A program made the position numbers and the translations under genes. A stretch of DNA of 64,000 nt from Patella vulgata (taxonomy: Eukaryota; Mollusca; Gastropoda; Patellidae), in assembly GCF_932274485.2 (NCBI RefSeq), contig NC_065886.2, positions 35,513,501 to 35,577,500 of the forward strand, written 5' to 3'. Positions 24,701-39,300 of the stretch are shown piece by piece. Under the pieces are notes generated by a model, which was given only the letters and a program-made list of their open reading frames with translations, was not told the origin of the DNA and did no database searches. Position 1 is the first letter of the stretch, and every line of letters starts with the position of its first letter.

Positions 24701-27700
24701 CTGGAGATGAAGATAATCTTGGAAGTAAGTATGAAAAATCTGCAAGAGAAGGAATGTTCTGAAGTGTCTTATTTACGAATAAAAGACTTCCAATTTAATC
24801 CTAGAAAATAGTTCATTTTGGATGAGATTGTTGCTGGCTCACCAACCAGGATGTCCAAGGTTTTGACCCAAAGAAAGTTCCTTGAGATTATTCAATCTGG
24901 TGTCCCCTTGTTAGCAGTGCAGGTCAGATTGGATGAAAGATCCCCTGACTGTTGGGAATCCCCCTGACAGTGTTAGTCGTGCAGGACAGATTGGATGAAA
25001 GATCCCCCTGACTGTTGGGAATCCCCCTGTTAGTGGTGCAGGACAAATTGGATGAAAGATCCCCTGACTGTTGGGGATCGAAATAAGAATAGGTTGTAAG
25101 TGCCACTGACGAGGAAATGTGCTGGAAAATCCCGGGGAACTTCCTCCGCCAACAAGATCAAACCCTGGATCTTCTAGTTACTAAGTCAGTGCCTTTACCA
25201 CTGACCCCTGTAGTTCCCTTTAACAGTTTATTCTGATAGATGTGTAACAATATACTGACCTATTGTTAAAACATCCAAAACTCAAATGATATGTACATAT
25301 TTCAGATATCCTTTCACCTATGGATGAGTTTAATTATTGGTCAGATCAAGCTCGAAGTGGATCACGACAAGATGACAAAGAAAGAGCTCAGAACTTTTTG
25401 GATTTATTTAAGCCTATCTGTAAAGATTACGGAGGTTTGGATTCAATGCCGTTTCAAGATGTGATGGAGTTAGTTGAGATTACCCAGGATACCTTGGATG
25501 ATGTATGGAAACAAGGAGATCACGATCCACCGTATCCTGAAAATAGAATGAAGCATCTCATGGATATTATTGGTATGATTTTAAACTATATATTCTAACT
25601 GTTTTATATCTTTATGCGATCAAAGTTTGGTGATGGGGTTGGGTAGTCAAATAGGTTAACGTGTGTGGCTGTGTGCTTCAGATCATCAGTTCTTTCATTT
25701 AGTCATTTCATCATTCCACAGTTGTACATAACAAGGATTACGAATGAATGAAATGGAGTTTTATGGCGTGTCAAACTGGGCTACATTTCTACAGGTCCTT
25801 TATTTCCTCCCACTGCTGGAGGGTTGGATGGCCGAATGGTTATTGCGTGTGCGTTGGATCATAAGGTCTGTCATTGAGTCAGTTGGTGTGGTTTCGATTC
25901 TCCGCTTGTACACGACAAGGACTAGGGTCACCTACCCATCCTTATGGGTTTTCTCCGGGTCATCCGATTTCCTCCTACTGCTACAGACCCTTACGCGCAA
26001 GAGAATTATTGAAATAAAATTGAACCATATATATTAGTCCCGAGATGACCTAGTTTATGTCGAGTGGACGTTAAAATCCATTTCTCTTTCTCTCTCTCTT
26101 CCCACGGTTAAAGACCGTTTCGTGCAATCACAGTTGTTGAAATGAAATTTAAACCTCATCATGTTAAAGGGCTATTAAGCCCGAAACGCGTCTTGTACTA
26201 GATTACATCCTTTTAAAACTATACAGTGTTTGATCGAGTTTGTTCCTGGGGATTTTTTATATTTTTATGTTAAAGAACCCTTGACAGTTGAAATTCAATG
26301 AATTAATAGTGTAAGGCAGTAATTCCACTGTCTTAAACAAAATTTCCCTTGTAACACACTGCATGGCATAAACACCTTTTCATTATACTGGTTGATGCAG
26401 AAAAGTAGGATTTTAAACCCCATTTCATTTGTATTAAAGTGGTATTATGGAAGATTAGATAAAGAGCTGACAGTTCTCGCTCTAATACATGTAGTTAAAA
26501 AATAAATAAGACAATGTAACGGGAATATGCTGAAAATTTCCAGTCAAATTACATCACTTTGAGTTGAGAAATATTCATTTTAATAAGACTTTAGGCTCAA
26601 TTGTCATTGTTACCATTGTTGCGATAATAAACAAAGTCTCAATTATCCATTATCCATTTTTACAGTTAATCATGATTACGGCCATTAAACTGCAGATCGA
26701 ATGAAAATTTGACCCATTAGATGGCATCGAGTGTTGATTATTGTCTTGTCATGTTAATAAATGTCTAATTAATAGTTTATATAACATTTCAGGCCTGCAA
26801 AAAGACCAGCAATAGGCAAATTAAGCTCTTACATAATGTATGGTTATAAGTTAATGACAGTTGTTTTTTTTAACCAAACTGTATTATTGTTATAATGACC
26901 TAGACATGACATATCATTTACTTTAGGCGGAAGTTTGGCGCGGTATGTTCAGAAGAAATTATCTGAAGAAGATTTGTGGTTTGGACAATTTACTCCAGTT
27001 AGAGAATCTCTACGTTCAGGTTTGACTATCTGTGAACGCTGGGTAGCCGTCTGTCAAACACTGACCATGCAGTTCTGGAGAAGATATGCTGCACATTCCT
27101 GGAAGGGGGAGAAGGCTGTTCCAGAGAGTATAAAACAACTTGGTGATAGATTGGAGGAGGTAAGTTCATGTCAACATGGCTCACAACAGCATCTATACTG
27201 AAGCCATTGTATATAATTCCTTTTATTAAGTAGAATGCTTTATTAACCCTTATCACTTCAGATTTAAAATTTGACTACCCCAGTTCCTTAAAAAAATTAG
27301 AGGAAAGATATATTAAAGATACATTATGGGAGATTCGATAACGAGTTGGAAGTTCTCACTATAATAGTTAAAAACTAGATAATGTACAGGCAATTTACTG
27401 AAAATTTCATTCAAATTGATCCACTATGAACCGAGAACAAAGAGGTTGAAATTTCCGCCTAGCCTTGATCATCATTACTAAAGTCAGTACGATAAACAGC
27501 ATAGTCTCGATTATCCATTTAATCGTTAAATCGTGAAGGAAAGTTATGTAGTAAATCGGCTCATAATCCACTAAAGATAGCAGGCTAGCGATGCCATCTA
27601 GAGTTGATTATGGTCTGGATAGGTTAATTAATGTCTAATTAATAATTTAGATAACATTTCAGGCCTAAAGAAAGTCCTGTAATAGACAGATTTAGCTCTT

Positions 27701-30362
27701 GCATAGTGTATGTTTAATTATGGTACGGTATATCCCTGAACAGACCGACAGAGTTTTAAATTGCTGTTTCTTAGAATGCCGCAAATCATCTGGGAAATGT
27801 GAATAGTTTTCTGTATTGTCAGACCATTGTGCGTGCGTCACAGGTGTGCATGGGACAGTGTGGTCTGGGACAGTCTAAGGAGCTCTAAAGGGTTAAAGTC
27901 TTTGATAATAATTTAAGGGATTTTGAATCCCCTGTAAAGCTTTTGTGTGTTGTGAAAATTGAATCTTTAGATGGAATACCAGTCAATTCCATTCAGTATT
28001 TACAAAGTAATGATCAACCGAAATTTCGCAACATTCATCAGTCTTGATCTGCAGACGACATAGACAAAACTTCAATAAATTTTAACTTTATGTTTTTTAA
28101 TCAAAATCTAACTTTAGAATAGAAAAGAGGATAGTAATGTTATAACTTTTCACCAGATGAATATGTGAACTTTCTGTAAAAAATACAATTTTCAGTGATC
28201 TTTGTGGTGTTTTCAGATATCTCGAAATATTGGTTGTTGGAGAAAGATACATAGTCATGTTATTTTTCAAGGGGGTGTGACTATTCTTGCTTTCTGGATA
28301 GTTTCATTATTCTTTTATATGAACCCTGAACTAGATGATTTTATTTATATATTTCAGATTTTGTCACTGAGAACTGTTCATGAACATGTACTACGTCTGC
28401 TGTCGTCGTCTGAACAGAAAGATTTACAGACAACAGACGCCTTTACCCCATTTCTTGGTCTCAACCCCTTACAGTACAATCCTTACACCATGCCCCTGTG
28501 GAATGCTGCAGTTGCTCAGTATGAACGAGCCATGGGACCTGCAGAACAGAAAGTAGCTGCCAAATTAAGGGGTCAATTCCGTGGGCTAGAAGGTTATCCT
28601 CAACAGGTATTAACCCTTTTGATTTTTTTCTGATATTTTATTGTCAGACCTAGAAGACAGCAAGGCTGATTGGTCTAATACACGTGTCTCGTCTGTCATT
28701 GTGTCAAATGGTTTTGATCACAAGCTGATTAAAAGGAGTAAAGTCAAGTCTAACCTTCACGCTGCTAAACACCCTCACTCTCTGGTGAATTAATGAAATA
28801 AAATTGTACCATACATTAGTCTAGAAATTACATTTTTTTTCCATGATATTTTTATACTATACTGTCTAGGATAATGATGATAATCCATCTATTTTCAAAC
28901 TTTAATTGCAGTTATTACGAGAGTTCCAGAGATACAAAGCTTTGATTAAAAGACCAACCATCAGAAAAGAGATGGCCTCCGAAAGGTACAGTCATGCTAA
29001 AGAATTACGTAAATTTCTTATTTCACAGTTCGGTACAAGTTGTAAACTTGAAGTTCCTAATTAGTCGTTAACCCAAAAAGGCCTGAATAGCTAGTCTTCA
29101 ACTAAAAATGGGCTAAAAAGTCATCAACCAAAAATGGCCTCAATAGTCTTAGCCAAAAATGGCCACAATAGTCTTAAAGTTCCAGAAAGAAAAGAAATCA
29201 CAGAGCTTTGGAATTAACCAGCTTTGTTCTCTTAAAAAAATCAATAAAAGTTATCTTTACATTAAGTTTTGTAGCCCATTTTCAAAACTTCCTAAAACTA
29301 CTGCTTCCTATTCCTCCTCAAACTGACTGAGTCACAGAACTAGTAAACAGTCCTTAAAATAGTTCAAAGCTATTCATGTTAATCATGCCATTTAAGGTGC
29401 TAGAGGGACCAGTAGCTTTAGGTGACAAAAATGTTAAATGTTTAGAATAAGGAAATGTTTTATTGTTAATTTTAGGGAGACCTTATTAGGTCAACTAACA
29501 GTTTATGTTCGACAGGTTGGTGAAGATTTTAATTCTCGTACTGGGGGACGTGGTGGTAAATCTGTTCCTAAAGGAAAGAATCTACCAGATGTCGTTAATA
29601 ACATTATCTTCGTAAGACAGCTTGAAGCTAAGGTAAGTTGGAAGCTTGTGTTCTTGTGTTTTACTAGTTTTAGTGGGATTGTCATGTTTTTTTGCGGGAT
29701 CCACAGTGGCACTGTTAGTATGGCACTGACTCACTAAACTAACGACCAGAAGGTCCAGGATTCAATCCCAATGTTGACCTACAAAGTTACTCAAGGTTTT
29801 TTTCCAGCTTGCTTTCCCTTTGTTGGTGTGGTATAGGACAGATGGCCTAAGGAAAACCATCTAGTCATTTGGATGGGATGAAAAAAAACAGGGCCTTTGC
29901 ATACACTTGGCAGCACATTATAGATTTCTCTCCACAGTTGAAAATTGAATAAGAAAAGACCCCAGCACAGCTGTCGGGGCAAAACTACCCTGACCTGATA
30001 ACAGGCTGCATGGTGTCTTCATAAGGCTGGTTAGTGCTGGAAAGTAGGATGTCAAACCCAGTTTTATTTCTTGTATTTGGGACCTTTGTATTTCTCATTA
30101 TAAAAATATTTTGTGGTGGATATTTCAAACATGGTTATTTTTAATGCCTATGATTTGAATATTTTTTTATAATTTCATGTCCATAGATTGAAGAAACTTC
30201 AGTTGTTGCAGAGGCCTTGCTTGGTGACCTGACAGGATTTCAGAAATTTCAGAAAAATGCACAAGATTTACGAGACGAACTTCAGAACTGGAGACGAGAA
30301 CAATTTGATGAGTGGTCTCGAGAAATGCAGTCATTGATTGAAGACACAAGACAACCAATCAG
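21799..30362 (+). CDS. DYNC2H1: DYNC2H1 exons 1-8: N-terminal tail
   Basis: Exons: 21799-21993, 24418-24724, 25306-25572, 26927-27159, 28358-28606, 28912-28985, 29476-29632, 30187-30362 (residues 1 to about 552). Recognisable stretches include [56 protein letters not shown] and [17 protein letters not shown]. This tail binds the intermediate and light-intermediate chains and dimerises. Introns carry MITE-A, SINE-A and SINE-B copies. Confidence 0.95.
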
Positions 30363-33300
30363 GTAAGACAAAGATAAATTATGAATATTAATTAGTCTCT
30401 ATGCATGCATCCTGCCCCGTGCGCAATAGGATACCTGTTTCTGACTCTCATCCTGTACAGTCAATAAAGTATCAAGGTTTTTATCATAAACTGGTTGTAT
30501 GTTTCATAACAGGATGGACTCAATGAGTTTTGTCTAGTGAAATTTGGTCTGGGTCTCACAAAGTTTATGTAGTGTTTGATCAGGTTTTCATAATGGCCCT
30601 ATTGCTGATCTATTCAGGAATTAAAGATTTCTTCATGATTCTGTATGTTTTGATTTTGAAAGGTGTTATATTTAGCTTAGTAGAGACTAGTGAGAGATGT
30701 TATATTTAGCTTAGAGACTAATGAAACATGTTATATTTAGCTTAGAGACTAATGAAAGATGTTATATATTTAGCTTAGAGATTGTTATATTTAGCTTGGA
30801 GATTATAAAGAAAGATGTTATTGTTATTGTATGTTATTCAGCTTGGAGACTAATGGTAGATTGATGGAATTGAATACAGTTGACGGGAAACTACGAGTTA
30901 ATTATAGCGAGCGTCTAGTGACCTTATTACGAGAAGTTAGACAACTCTCAGCGATTGGTTTCGCCGTTCCGTCCAAGATTCAACATGTAGCTAACGTCGG
31001 TCAAAAGTTTTACAGGCACGGTGTAGTTCTAAAACAGGTAATATTCAATTGTTTAAATTAATTAATGATGGTTGACAGAAAAGTTGTCAGCTGTCTTAAA
31101 GCGGAAATTGCAAATTTTCTAAGAAAGTCAAAACGTAATTATTTCTATGTCTTTTGCTCAATAGGTTGTCAACTCACAATTATACGATCAGGTGTCATTC
31201 TCACACTTAAGATTCATTTACACAGGAAATAATAACACAATTACCTCCCACATACCTCCCTTGTTTTCTATTCTCCACTGTGGAGTAGTGATATTCAAAC
31301 GTTTGAAAATGAAGAGGAAAATGATATTTTTGCCAATTTCTCAGCTGGCAATAGTGAATTATAGGATTAATAGGATTATTCTTTAACAAGGTAGGACTGT
31401 TTATGGATACCATCTATTTTCAGGCTTTATTTTAATAAATTTTAAAAATATAACTTAAAAATTTGCAATTTCCGCTTTAAAATACTTGTAGTTCTAAAGT
31501 CACAATGAATATATAAATGAAATAGGGTTTAACGCCTGCTTTTCTACAATAACAGGGCTAAAGAAAACGTCCTAAATATAAACTTCCTGAAGTAGCTCAC
31601 TAATCAATAATAAACAGATCAGTTTTGAACTGTTAACAAATGATTCCATTCTCAATGAAAATGATGTATATTTTTGTGAGTAGGTCCTTATCCTTATGTA
31701 ATATTCCAAGACATTAACTTTCCAGCCTATTTCCCCTTGTCAGTTGTCTAGGACCGAGGGCTTGGCAAGGATAAAGCATCTTGGATAGAAAACTGAGGTC
31801 CACACTTTTACTCATTGGCATACATGTAAAAGAAGCATTTGGCAAACAGAATTCGAAGAAGAGTAGGTGAAAACTCCACTGTTCAGGCACAATTTTCTCA
31901 TAGAAAACTGCCTGTCTTATTGGCCTGGTTGGTGCAGAAAATTAGAATGTTAAACCCCATCTCATTTCATTTGTAAGATAGCAATTTCTAAATAATTTGT
32001 AAGATATTAATTTTTAAGAATTTCTAAGATATTAATTAAGTAATTTGTAAGATAGTAATTTGTAAGTAATTTGTAAGATAGTAATTTGTAAGTAATTTCT
32101 AAGATATTAATTTGTAAGTAATTTCTAAGATATTAATTTGTAAGAATTTCTAAGATATTAATTTGTAAGATGTTTGTGAGATGTTACTTTCTAAAATATT
32201 AATTTCTAAGATATTGATTTTTTGTTGTATATTACAGGTTGCCCATTTTTATAATACAATAGATCAGCAGATGATAGCCAGTCAACAAGCTATGATGTTA
32301 GATTCAGCCATGGCATTCGAAAAACTGGTCAAAAATCCTAAATCTGGTAATGTTTGATTTTAATTAACATTTGAATTTATAATTTTACAATTATTTATCA
32401 ATATGACAAAAAAAAACCATTGGTGAATTCTAAAGTATGTGCTTTAATTTACCTTAAAGATATATTAAAACTGGACATGTTAATTTGGCTTGTGATCCTT
32501 ACCAAGTTATTTAATCTGAATGTCTCAAAGACCAAATCTGTGGATTGAACAGAGGTAGACCTGAAAAACATGCTTTTAGGTTGTTAGACACTACTTGACA
32601 TTTTGAACTTTGCCGGAGATGTATTAAAAGTTTGAAAAAAAACAGACAGAGAGAGAGAGAAATCTGTGCCAGACAAAATGACGGTTGCCAGAGAGATTGT
32701 GCCTGACAAGGTCTGTGACATTTGCCAGTCTTGTAGAGGTAATACTTTAATTTGTTTTTGTATGTTAATTATAGGTAGTAAATCTAAAGGTGAAGGTGGA
32801 CAGGTAACCTGGGACAATCCAGAAGAATTAGAACATTATATTAAAAAACTACAGGCTGCAGCTGATAGATTGACTACAGAAAATAGACGCTTGAGAAAAT
32901 CACATTTCGTAGTTTCTGACAAGGTATATACACAAGTTATAACAGATTCTATATATTTCTGTGTGTTGTATGATTATGTAGAAATACATCAGTGATAGCT
33001 TCCTTTAATGTTGGCAACTGTATCTAAATTTGTAGATCTCTCAATAACCTGTATCGTTAAAGCTGTCATATTTTGCCCTAATTTCTTTCACATTCATTCA
33101 ATAACTAATCTTTGTTTGAAAATTTGTAAAAATTTCCCAACCTCTGTTAAAAATAATGTGCCAATTAATTATTATACATTAAAAATCAGTTGGGTCGTTT
33201 ATTTGTGAACTGTGGTCAGGAAATTAGACACTTGTAAATTGAATGCTTGGTATAATAATTAAACAGTCAGCGTTAAACTTGACAAAATAATGAGTAAAGA

Positions 33301-36300
33301 TTTATTATTACAGGTTCAACTGTTAATGAGTATAGATTTATTATTACAGATTCAACTGTTAATGAGTGTAGATTTATTATTACAGATTCAACTGTTAATA
33401 AGTATACGTTTACAATTATTGGTAATGAGTGTAGATTTATTATTACAGATTCAACTGTTAATAAGTATAGAATATTATTATAGGTTCAACTGTTAATGAG
33501 TATACGTTTATAATTATAGGTTCAACTGTTAATGAGTATAGATTTATTACGTCATCAGATCAAATGGAAAGATGGGTTGATGGAAATACGACAATTAATG
33601 GCTAATCTTGTTCAACAGGTCAGTACACGTGTAGAGTGCCAAAACATGCTATGAGAGAGTAGAAAGTCTTAATCATGGTAACATTCTGTGGAATAAGTGT
33701 TCATTCTTTTATTTTACATCGGCACTTGAGCATGAAAATTTGCTGTCTGAAATCTTATTAGGGAAATTGATGCTAAAAGGGTGATGAGAAATAAAGTTAT
33801 ATACTCAATGAGTCTAATTATTGTATATAGCATTCCCTGAAATAAGTATTATTTCTTTTATTTTACATCTACACTCAAACATGAAAATCTGATGCCTGGA
33901 ATAACTTAGGTGAAATTGGTGGAAATATTGCTGTCTACCCTAGATAGACATCCCCAGCTCTAGGTGATGCATAAAATGGAATGAAATAACCATTTGCCTG
34001 CAGTTTCTAGCTTTGTTGATACAGATTTGGGTTTTTTTGCAGAAAAGTAGGATGTCAAACCCAATTTAATATACTGATCTTGGATTACTTATAGTTTATA
34101 TTTATGTATATGTTTAAGGGTTTTGTGGCCGATAATATGAGACCGTGGAAGTTACACTGGGACCATCAGTTATATAAAGCTTTAGAACATCAGTATCAGA
34201 TGGGACTAGAGGCTTTAAACGAAAACTTACCCGAAATAACAGTTGAATTAACTTACAGGTTAGTTGTAATTTTAGTATCTTAAGATTCTTTATCTTGGTT
34301 TTTGTCAAATATAGGAAAGTTGTTTATTGATATATAATCCAACAGTTATGTGATATTCAATCCATCTGAGTAACATAGCTGTTAATTGATATGCAGTGTA
34401 TTGATGTTTTGTAATCTAGCAGTTTATTAATATGTAATCTTGTGGATTATTGAGTTAAAGACTTAGCTACTTTAATATGTAATTCAACTGTTTATTAATA
34501 TGTAATCTTATTGTTTATTAATATGTAATCCAACCATTTATTAATATGTAATCTTATTGTTTATTAATATGTAATCCAACCATTTATTAATATATAATCC
34601 AGCTGTTTATTGATATATGTAATCCAACTGTTTATTGATATGTATCATGCTGTTTATTGATAATTTCTTGACCTCAATAAGGTGACTGTAATATTTAATC
34701 CATACAATTTATTTTTGTTAGACAACAACGACTACAATTCCGTCCACCTTTTGAAGAGGTCAAGGCCAAATATTATCGAGAGATGAGAAAGTTTATTTCT
34801 ATTCCAAATCATTTCCGTGGAGTGACAGAGACGACAGGAAGTGTGATATATACGGCCATTATAGATCGTAACGCGGACGGTTTTATCACCTGTTATAAGA
34901 AAGCTAACGAACTCTTTCAACGTCTCTGGGCTGTCATGGGTAAATTTAAGGTAAGATAAATATCTTATTGATTAGTGACTGAATTCACCGACTGGTGGTA
35001 ACGTTCACCCCAAGTTCAATGGCTGGTGGTGACTTTTCTCCCCTGGGTGGAGGGGGAGGGTTGGCCGAATAGTCTAATGCACGCCTTTTAGCTAATAAGG
35101 TCTGGCATTGAGTCAAGTGCGTGGTTTCAAACCCACACATGTACGTGACAAGGAATAGGGTCGACTGCCTAAGCCTTGTGTGTTTTATATGGGTCCTACA
35201 TGTTCCTCCCACTGCTAAAGACCCATGCGCATAAGATTTACCATATGTAAGTCTTTACCATCTACCAAATAAGTTTAGCTTCTGTATTCCAAATCCAAAT
35301 GATAATTCCACTTAAATCCAATTGTGAGATCCTACCCTATTAATTTCAAATGACAGTATAAATATACATATTGAGATACAAAGCCACCTTATTATCAAAA
35401 GTACAGAAACCTTTCTTCTAAGAATAGTGTATATTACCTGTGCATTCAATAAACTCTTTGAAAATTACCACAAAATTGGAATTGGTATTGTTTTATGTTC
35501 TGGGTACCTATCTTGTTCAACGGTGTGGTTCCTCATTGTCAATGGTGAAGGGCGGAGGGCCTAGCAAGTGATAATGTATAGTCGTTCAGATGGAATGATA
35601 AACTGCTGAAGTACTGTGTACACATTGACATGCATAATATATAAGAACCCTCATAGCACACTGTATGGTGTATGCCCGTCTTCATTAGCCCAGTCAGAGC
35701 AGAACAGAAGGATGTTTTGCAGAGCAGTAGGACGTAAATTCCATTTATTTCATTTATTCTTGGTACTAAATGATTTAAGTAAACAGTGAATTTAATTCTG
35801 TTTTTTTTTTTCAGGATTGGGTTATACTTGGATCATTAGATTTGGACAGATTTGTGGAAGAACATCTAACAGAACTTTCTGATTGGGAGAAGAATTTTAA
35901 AGCTTTGAAAGTTCGAGGTAGAGATGCAGAAAAGCTACCAAGGTAGATGATTTATTTTAACTAAAAAACAATGTATACCTATACACAGACTACATATACG
36001 TCAACTTAAACACATGGACAAAATTCACTACTTAAAGTGTATTTATGAAACTTGATGCCTGCTTGAAAAGATTTGTCCAAAAATACGGAAAATGTTTAAA
36101 TACTAAACAGAAAAAAATATTTCGCTACGTAGTGTTTCCCACAGTACTGCCTCTTTTCTTTTCTCATGATTGTTAGTACCAGTTTATAAATAATTCAGGG
36201 ATTATTCTTCCGCTATTTGTTGACGGAAATGATCATTTTAGTTGTATTTACAATATGTCAGGCACTAATGAACTGTTGTGCACTGGACATATATTAGTGC

Positions 36301-39300
36301 AGGAAGACCGCACTACATGCAAACAGAACCAATAAGATAAACTTGCAGACAAAACAAACTGTGCAGTGAAGGGTTCCGTGTGCCAGCCGTAAGCCTACTA
36401 TCTCGGACCTGCAATGATACAGGTGTCACTCAGAGTGAAAAACAAAACAATGAAAGCTGTAATAGAAATAAAGTGAACAGTCTTGCTTGACTGTGGTTGT
36501 CTCCTGAATGGTGGTAAAATATTGTTAAAAACACTGTGCCAGACACGAAAGAAACTGTGCTTGGCAAAGCCAGAATTTGTGCATTCCAATGTATGTGACA
36601 TGTGCTTTATTTTCGTGCTTGGTGCAAAAGTTGATTAATGTCAAAAAATATTATTTTATTTTTTCTACAGTCAAATTAAAGTTGATTGTATAACTGTGAA
36701 CACTACGCCTGTGAAAGCTGTGATTGACGACCATATACAGAGATTGTTTGATGCCTTACTTAACTCCTTACGACGTTCTATAACATCAGAAGTTGGTTCC
36801 ATCGACACATTCCTGACTACTGCCATGGAAACGCTGTCTAAACGACCACAGACAGTGGAAGAGATCGGAGAGGCTAACGCTAAACACGCTGAATTTAATA
36901 AAACTAAAACAGAAGTAAGTTTGATTCCTGTAGATAAACCTTTCAATTTATGTCAATTCTTTATGTGGAGTAGTCAGTCAGGTAATTACGAAGGATGGAG
37001 CTCTCCAACTTCCAGAATTGTTTATAAGGAGTTGAATCAACTAAGAGACTACTATCTTGTCATTTTAGTCGTTGGCTTAGAAAGTTGCCAATGGTCGTTC
37101 AGATCGGACGAAAAACCGATCTCCTGTGTTCAGTTTAACGTTCATGTAAAAGAAACTTTGCCAAATGGAATTAACTGTTAATGGTACATTATTTTATTGT
37201 TTTATTTATAGATCCAGCCGTTATTTAATAAAGCTGAATCTAAGAATAAACTATTACGATCTGTAGCCGGGGGCGGTGTGGAGACGATTAGTACATTACA
37301 GGGACGCTGGGATAAATTTGAACTCATGATGGAAAGTCATCAACTGATGGTGAAAGAACAGGTAAGTCTCTTTTTATAATCATTTGATTAAAATCTCATT
37401 GGGTCATTTTAGTACAATTGGAATGCCTTGTAAATGACAATATTTCGAGAGCTGAATGTCAAATAGTAATATCAGTCTTACAATTGTTCAGGGGGTTGTG
37501 TGGCCGAATGGTTAACGTCTTTCATTGAGTCAAGTGGCATGGTTTCGATTCCCTGCTTGTACATGACAAATAGAAGGGTCGCCTGTCCAACCTTGTTGGT
37601 CTTCTCTGGGTCCTATGATTTCCTTCCACTGCTAAAGATCCCTATGCCCAACCGAATTAATGAAATAAAATTGAACCATATGTTAGTCCCAAAATGACCT
37701 AGTTTGTGTCGAGTGGACTTTGCTCACATAATGTTTTAAATCTGATAGAATCCAAGCCAGGAAATTATTTAGCATTGGTATTTTGATTTTGTTTTCTTAA
37801 ATAAGTGTTGAATATTTATGGATTAAACATACATTATGCAAGAGCTAAATCTGCCTATTGCAAGTGTTATTTAGGCTTCAGATGTTATAGAAATTATTAA
37901 TTAGACCTTTATTTATACGACAAGCCCAAAATCAACTTTGTAGACCCACGGATGGCTTGGATACATCAATAAATGGCAGACCAAGCTAACGTTTACCATT
38001 AGTAGCTGATGGCATTACCATTGAGCATGTTACTTGATAATTGAGAAATGTGGGTGGAGTTATCGTCTGTCAATCAAACGATCGCCTATTCTCATAGATG
38101 GTGCAGACACAATTTATGTCTATTTCTAGTCCAAACTATTATAGCAAGAATGGCCTACTCTTTATAAAACTCTTAACTAATGTATCTTTAATTCCTGAGT
38201 GATTTGATATTTTAGCAAAAATGCAAATGTCACATCGAGTCTTTAACATATGAATTATTGACCATGCGTATACAACTTAATTTACTGTATATATATATGG
38301 TGTAGGTGGAAGTGATGAAGAGTAATGTAGATTCAAGGGTTAAAACATACCACCAGGATGTGGAGAAATTCTCTGCTAGATGGCACCAGTTGAAACCAGG
38401 CGATGATGCATTAGATGGAGATAAGGCTAAATGTGAACAAGCGTTGAATATCATAAAAGAGAAGCGTGAAGAGTTTGCGGAATTAGAATCAACGAGAACT
38501 TCATTGGTGTAAGTTATTGCAAATTTTTGTTTTTAATCGATAGGGCATTGGGTGGCCGTATGGTTTATTGTTAATTGTGATCGATGTCTGGAATGACTTG
38601 AAATGTGGAATGATAATATTGATAACTTCATTTCTGTAAGTTATTGGGACTTTTATTGATAATCGATGGGGAGTTGGGCAGACGAATCGTTTAATGCATG
38701 CCCATTAAGGTCTCTCAGATCATAAGGTCCGTCATTAAGTCATGTTTGCATGGTTTCGATTTCCTGTCTATACGTGACAAATAGTAGGGTTGCTTGTCCA
38801 ACCCTTGGGTTTTCTCAGGGTGATCCATTTTCTTTCCACAACTAAAGACCCTGTACACTTAAAGATACACTATGGGAGATAAGATAAGGAGATAGCAGTT
38901 CTCGCTATAATAGTTAAAAACTAGATGGTGTATCAGTAATTTGCTGAAAATTTCAGTCAAATTGATCCACTATGAGCCGAGAAAAAAGCAGGTGAAATTT
39001 TTGCATAGTCTCGGTCATCATTACTAAAATCATTTTATAAACAGCATAGTCTCAATTATCCACTTTTTCTGATTTAATTATCAACGGTCGTTAGCGGCAT
39101 ACAGGAATCTAATCCAGCCAACATCGATGGCTAGCCTTGACATCGAGAGTTTATTATGGTCTGGATAAGTTAATTAATGTCTAATTGATAATTTAGATAA
39201 CATTTCAGGCCTAAAGAAAGACTTGTAATAAGCAGATTTTGCTCTTGCATAATGCATGTTTAAGCAAACTACTGAAATAAAATTGAATCATATGTAAGTC

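Noticed and set aside
28202-28357. Coding extension upstream of DYNC2H1 exon 5
   Set aside because: The frame continues through intron by chance; homology starts exactly at the TATATATTTCAG acceptor.
33290-33496. Leucine-rich repetitive frame
   Set aside because: Translation of the 36 bp decoy-acceptor array before exon 12, not a protein.
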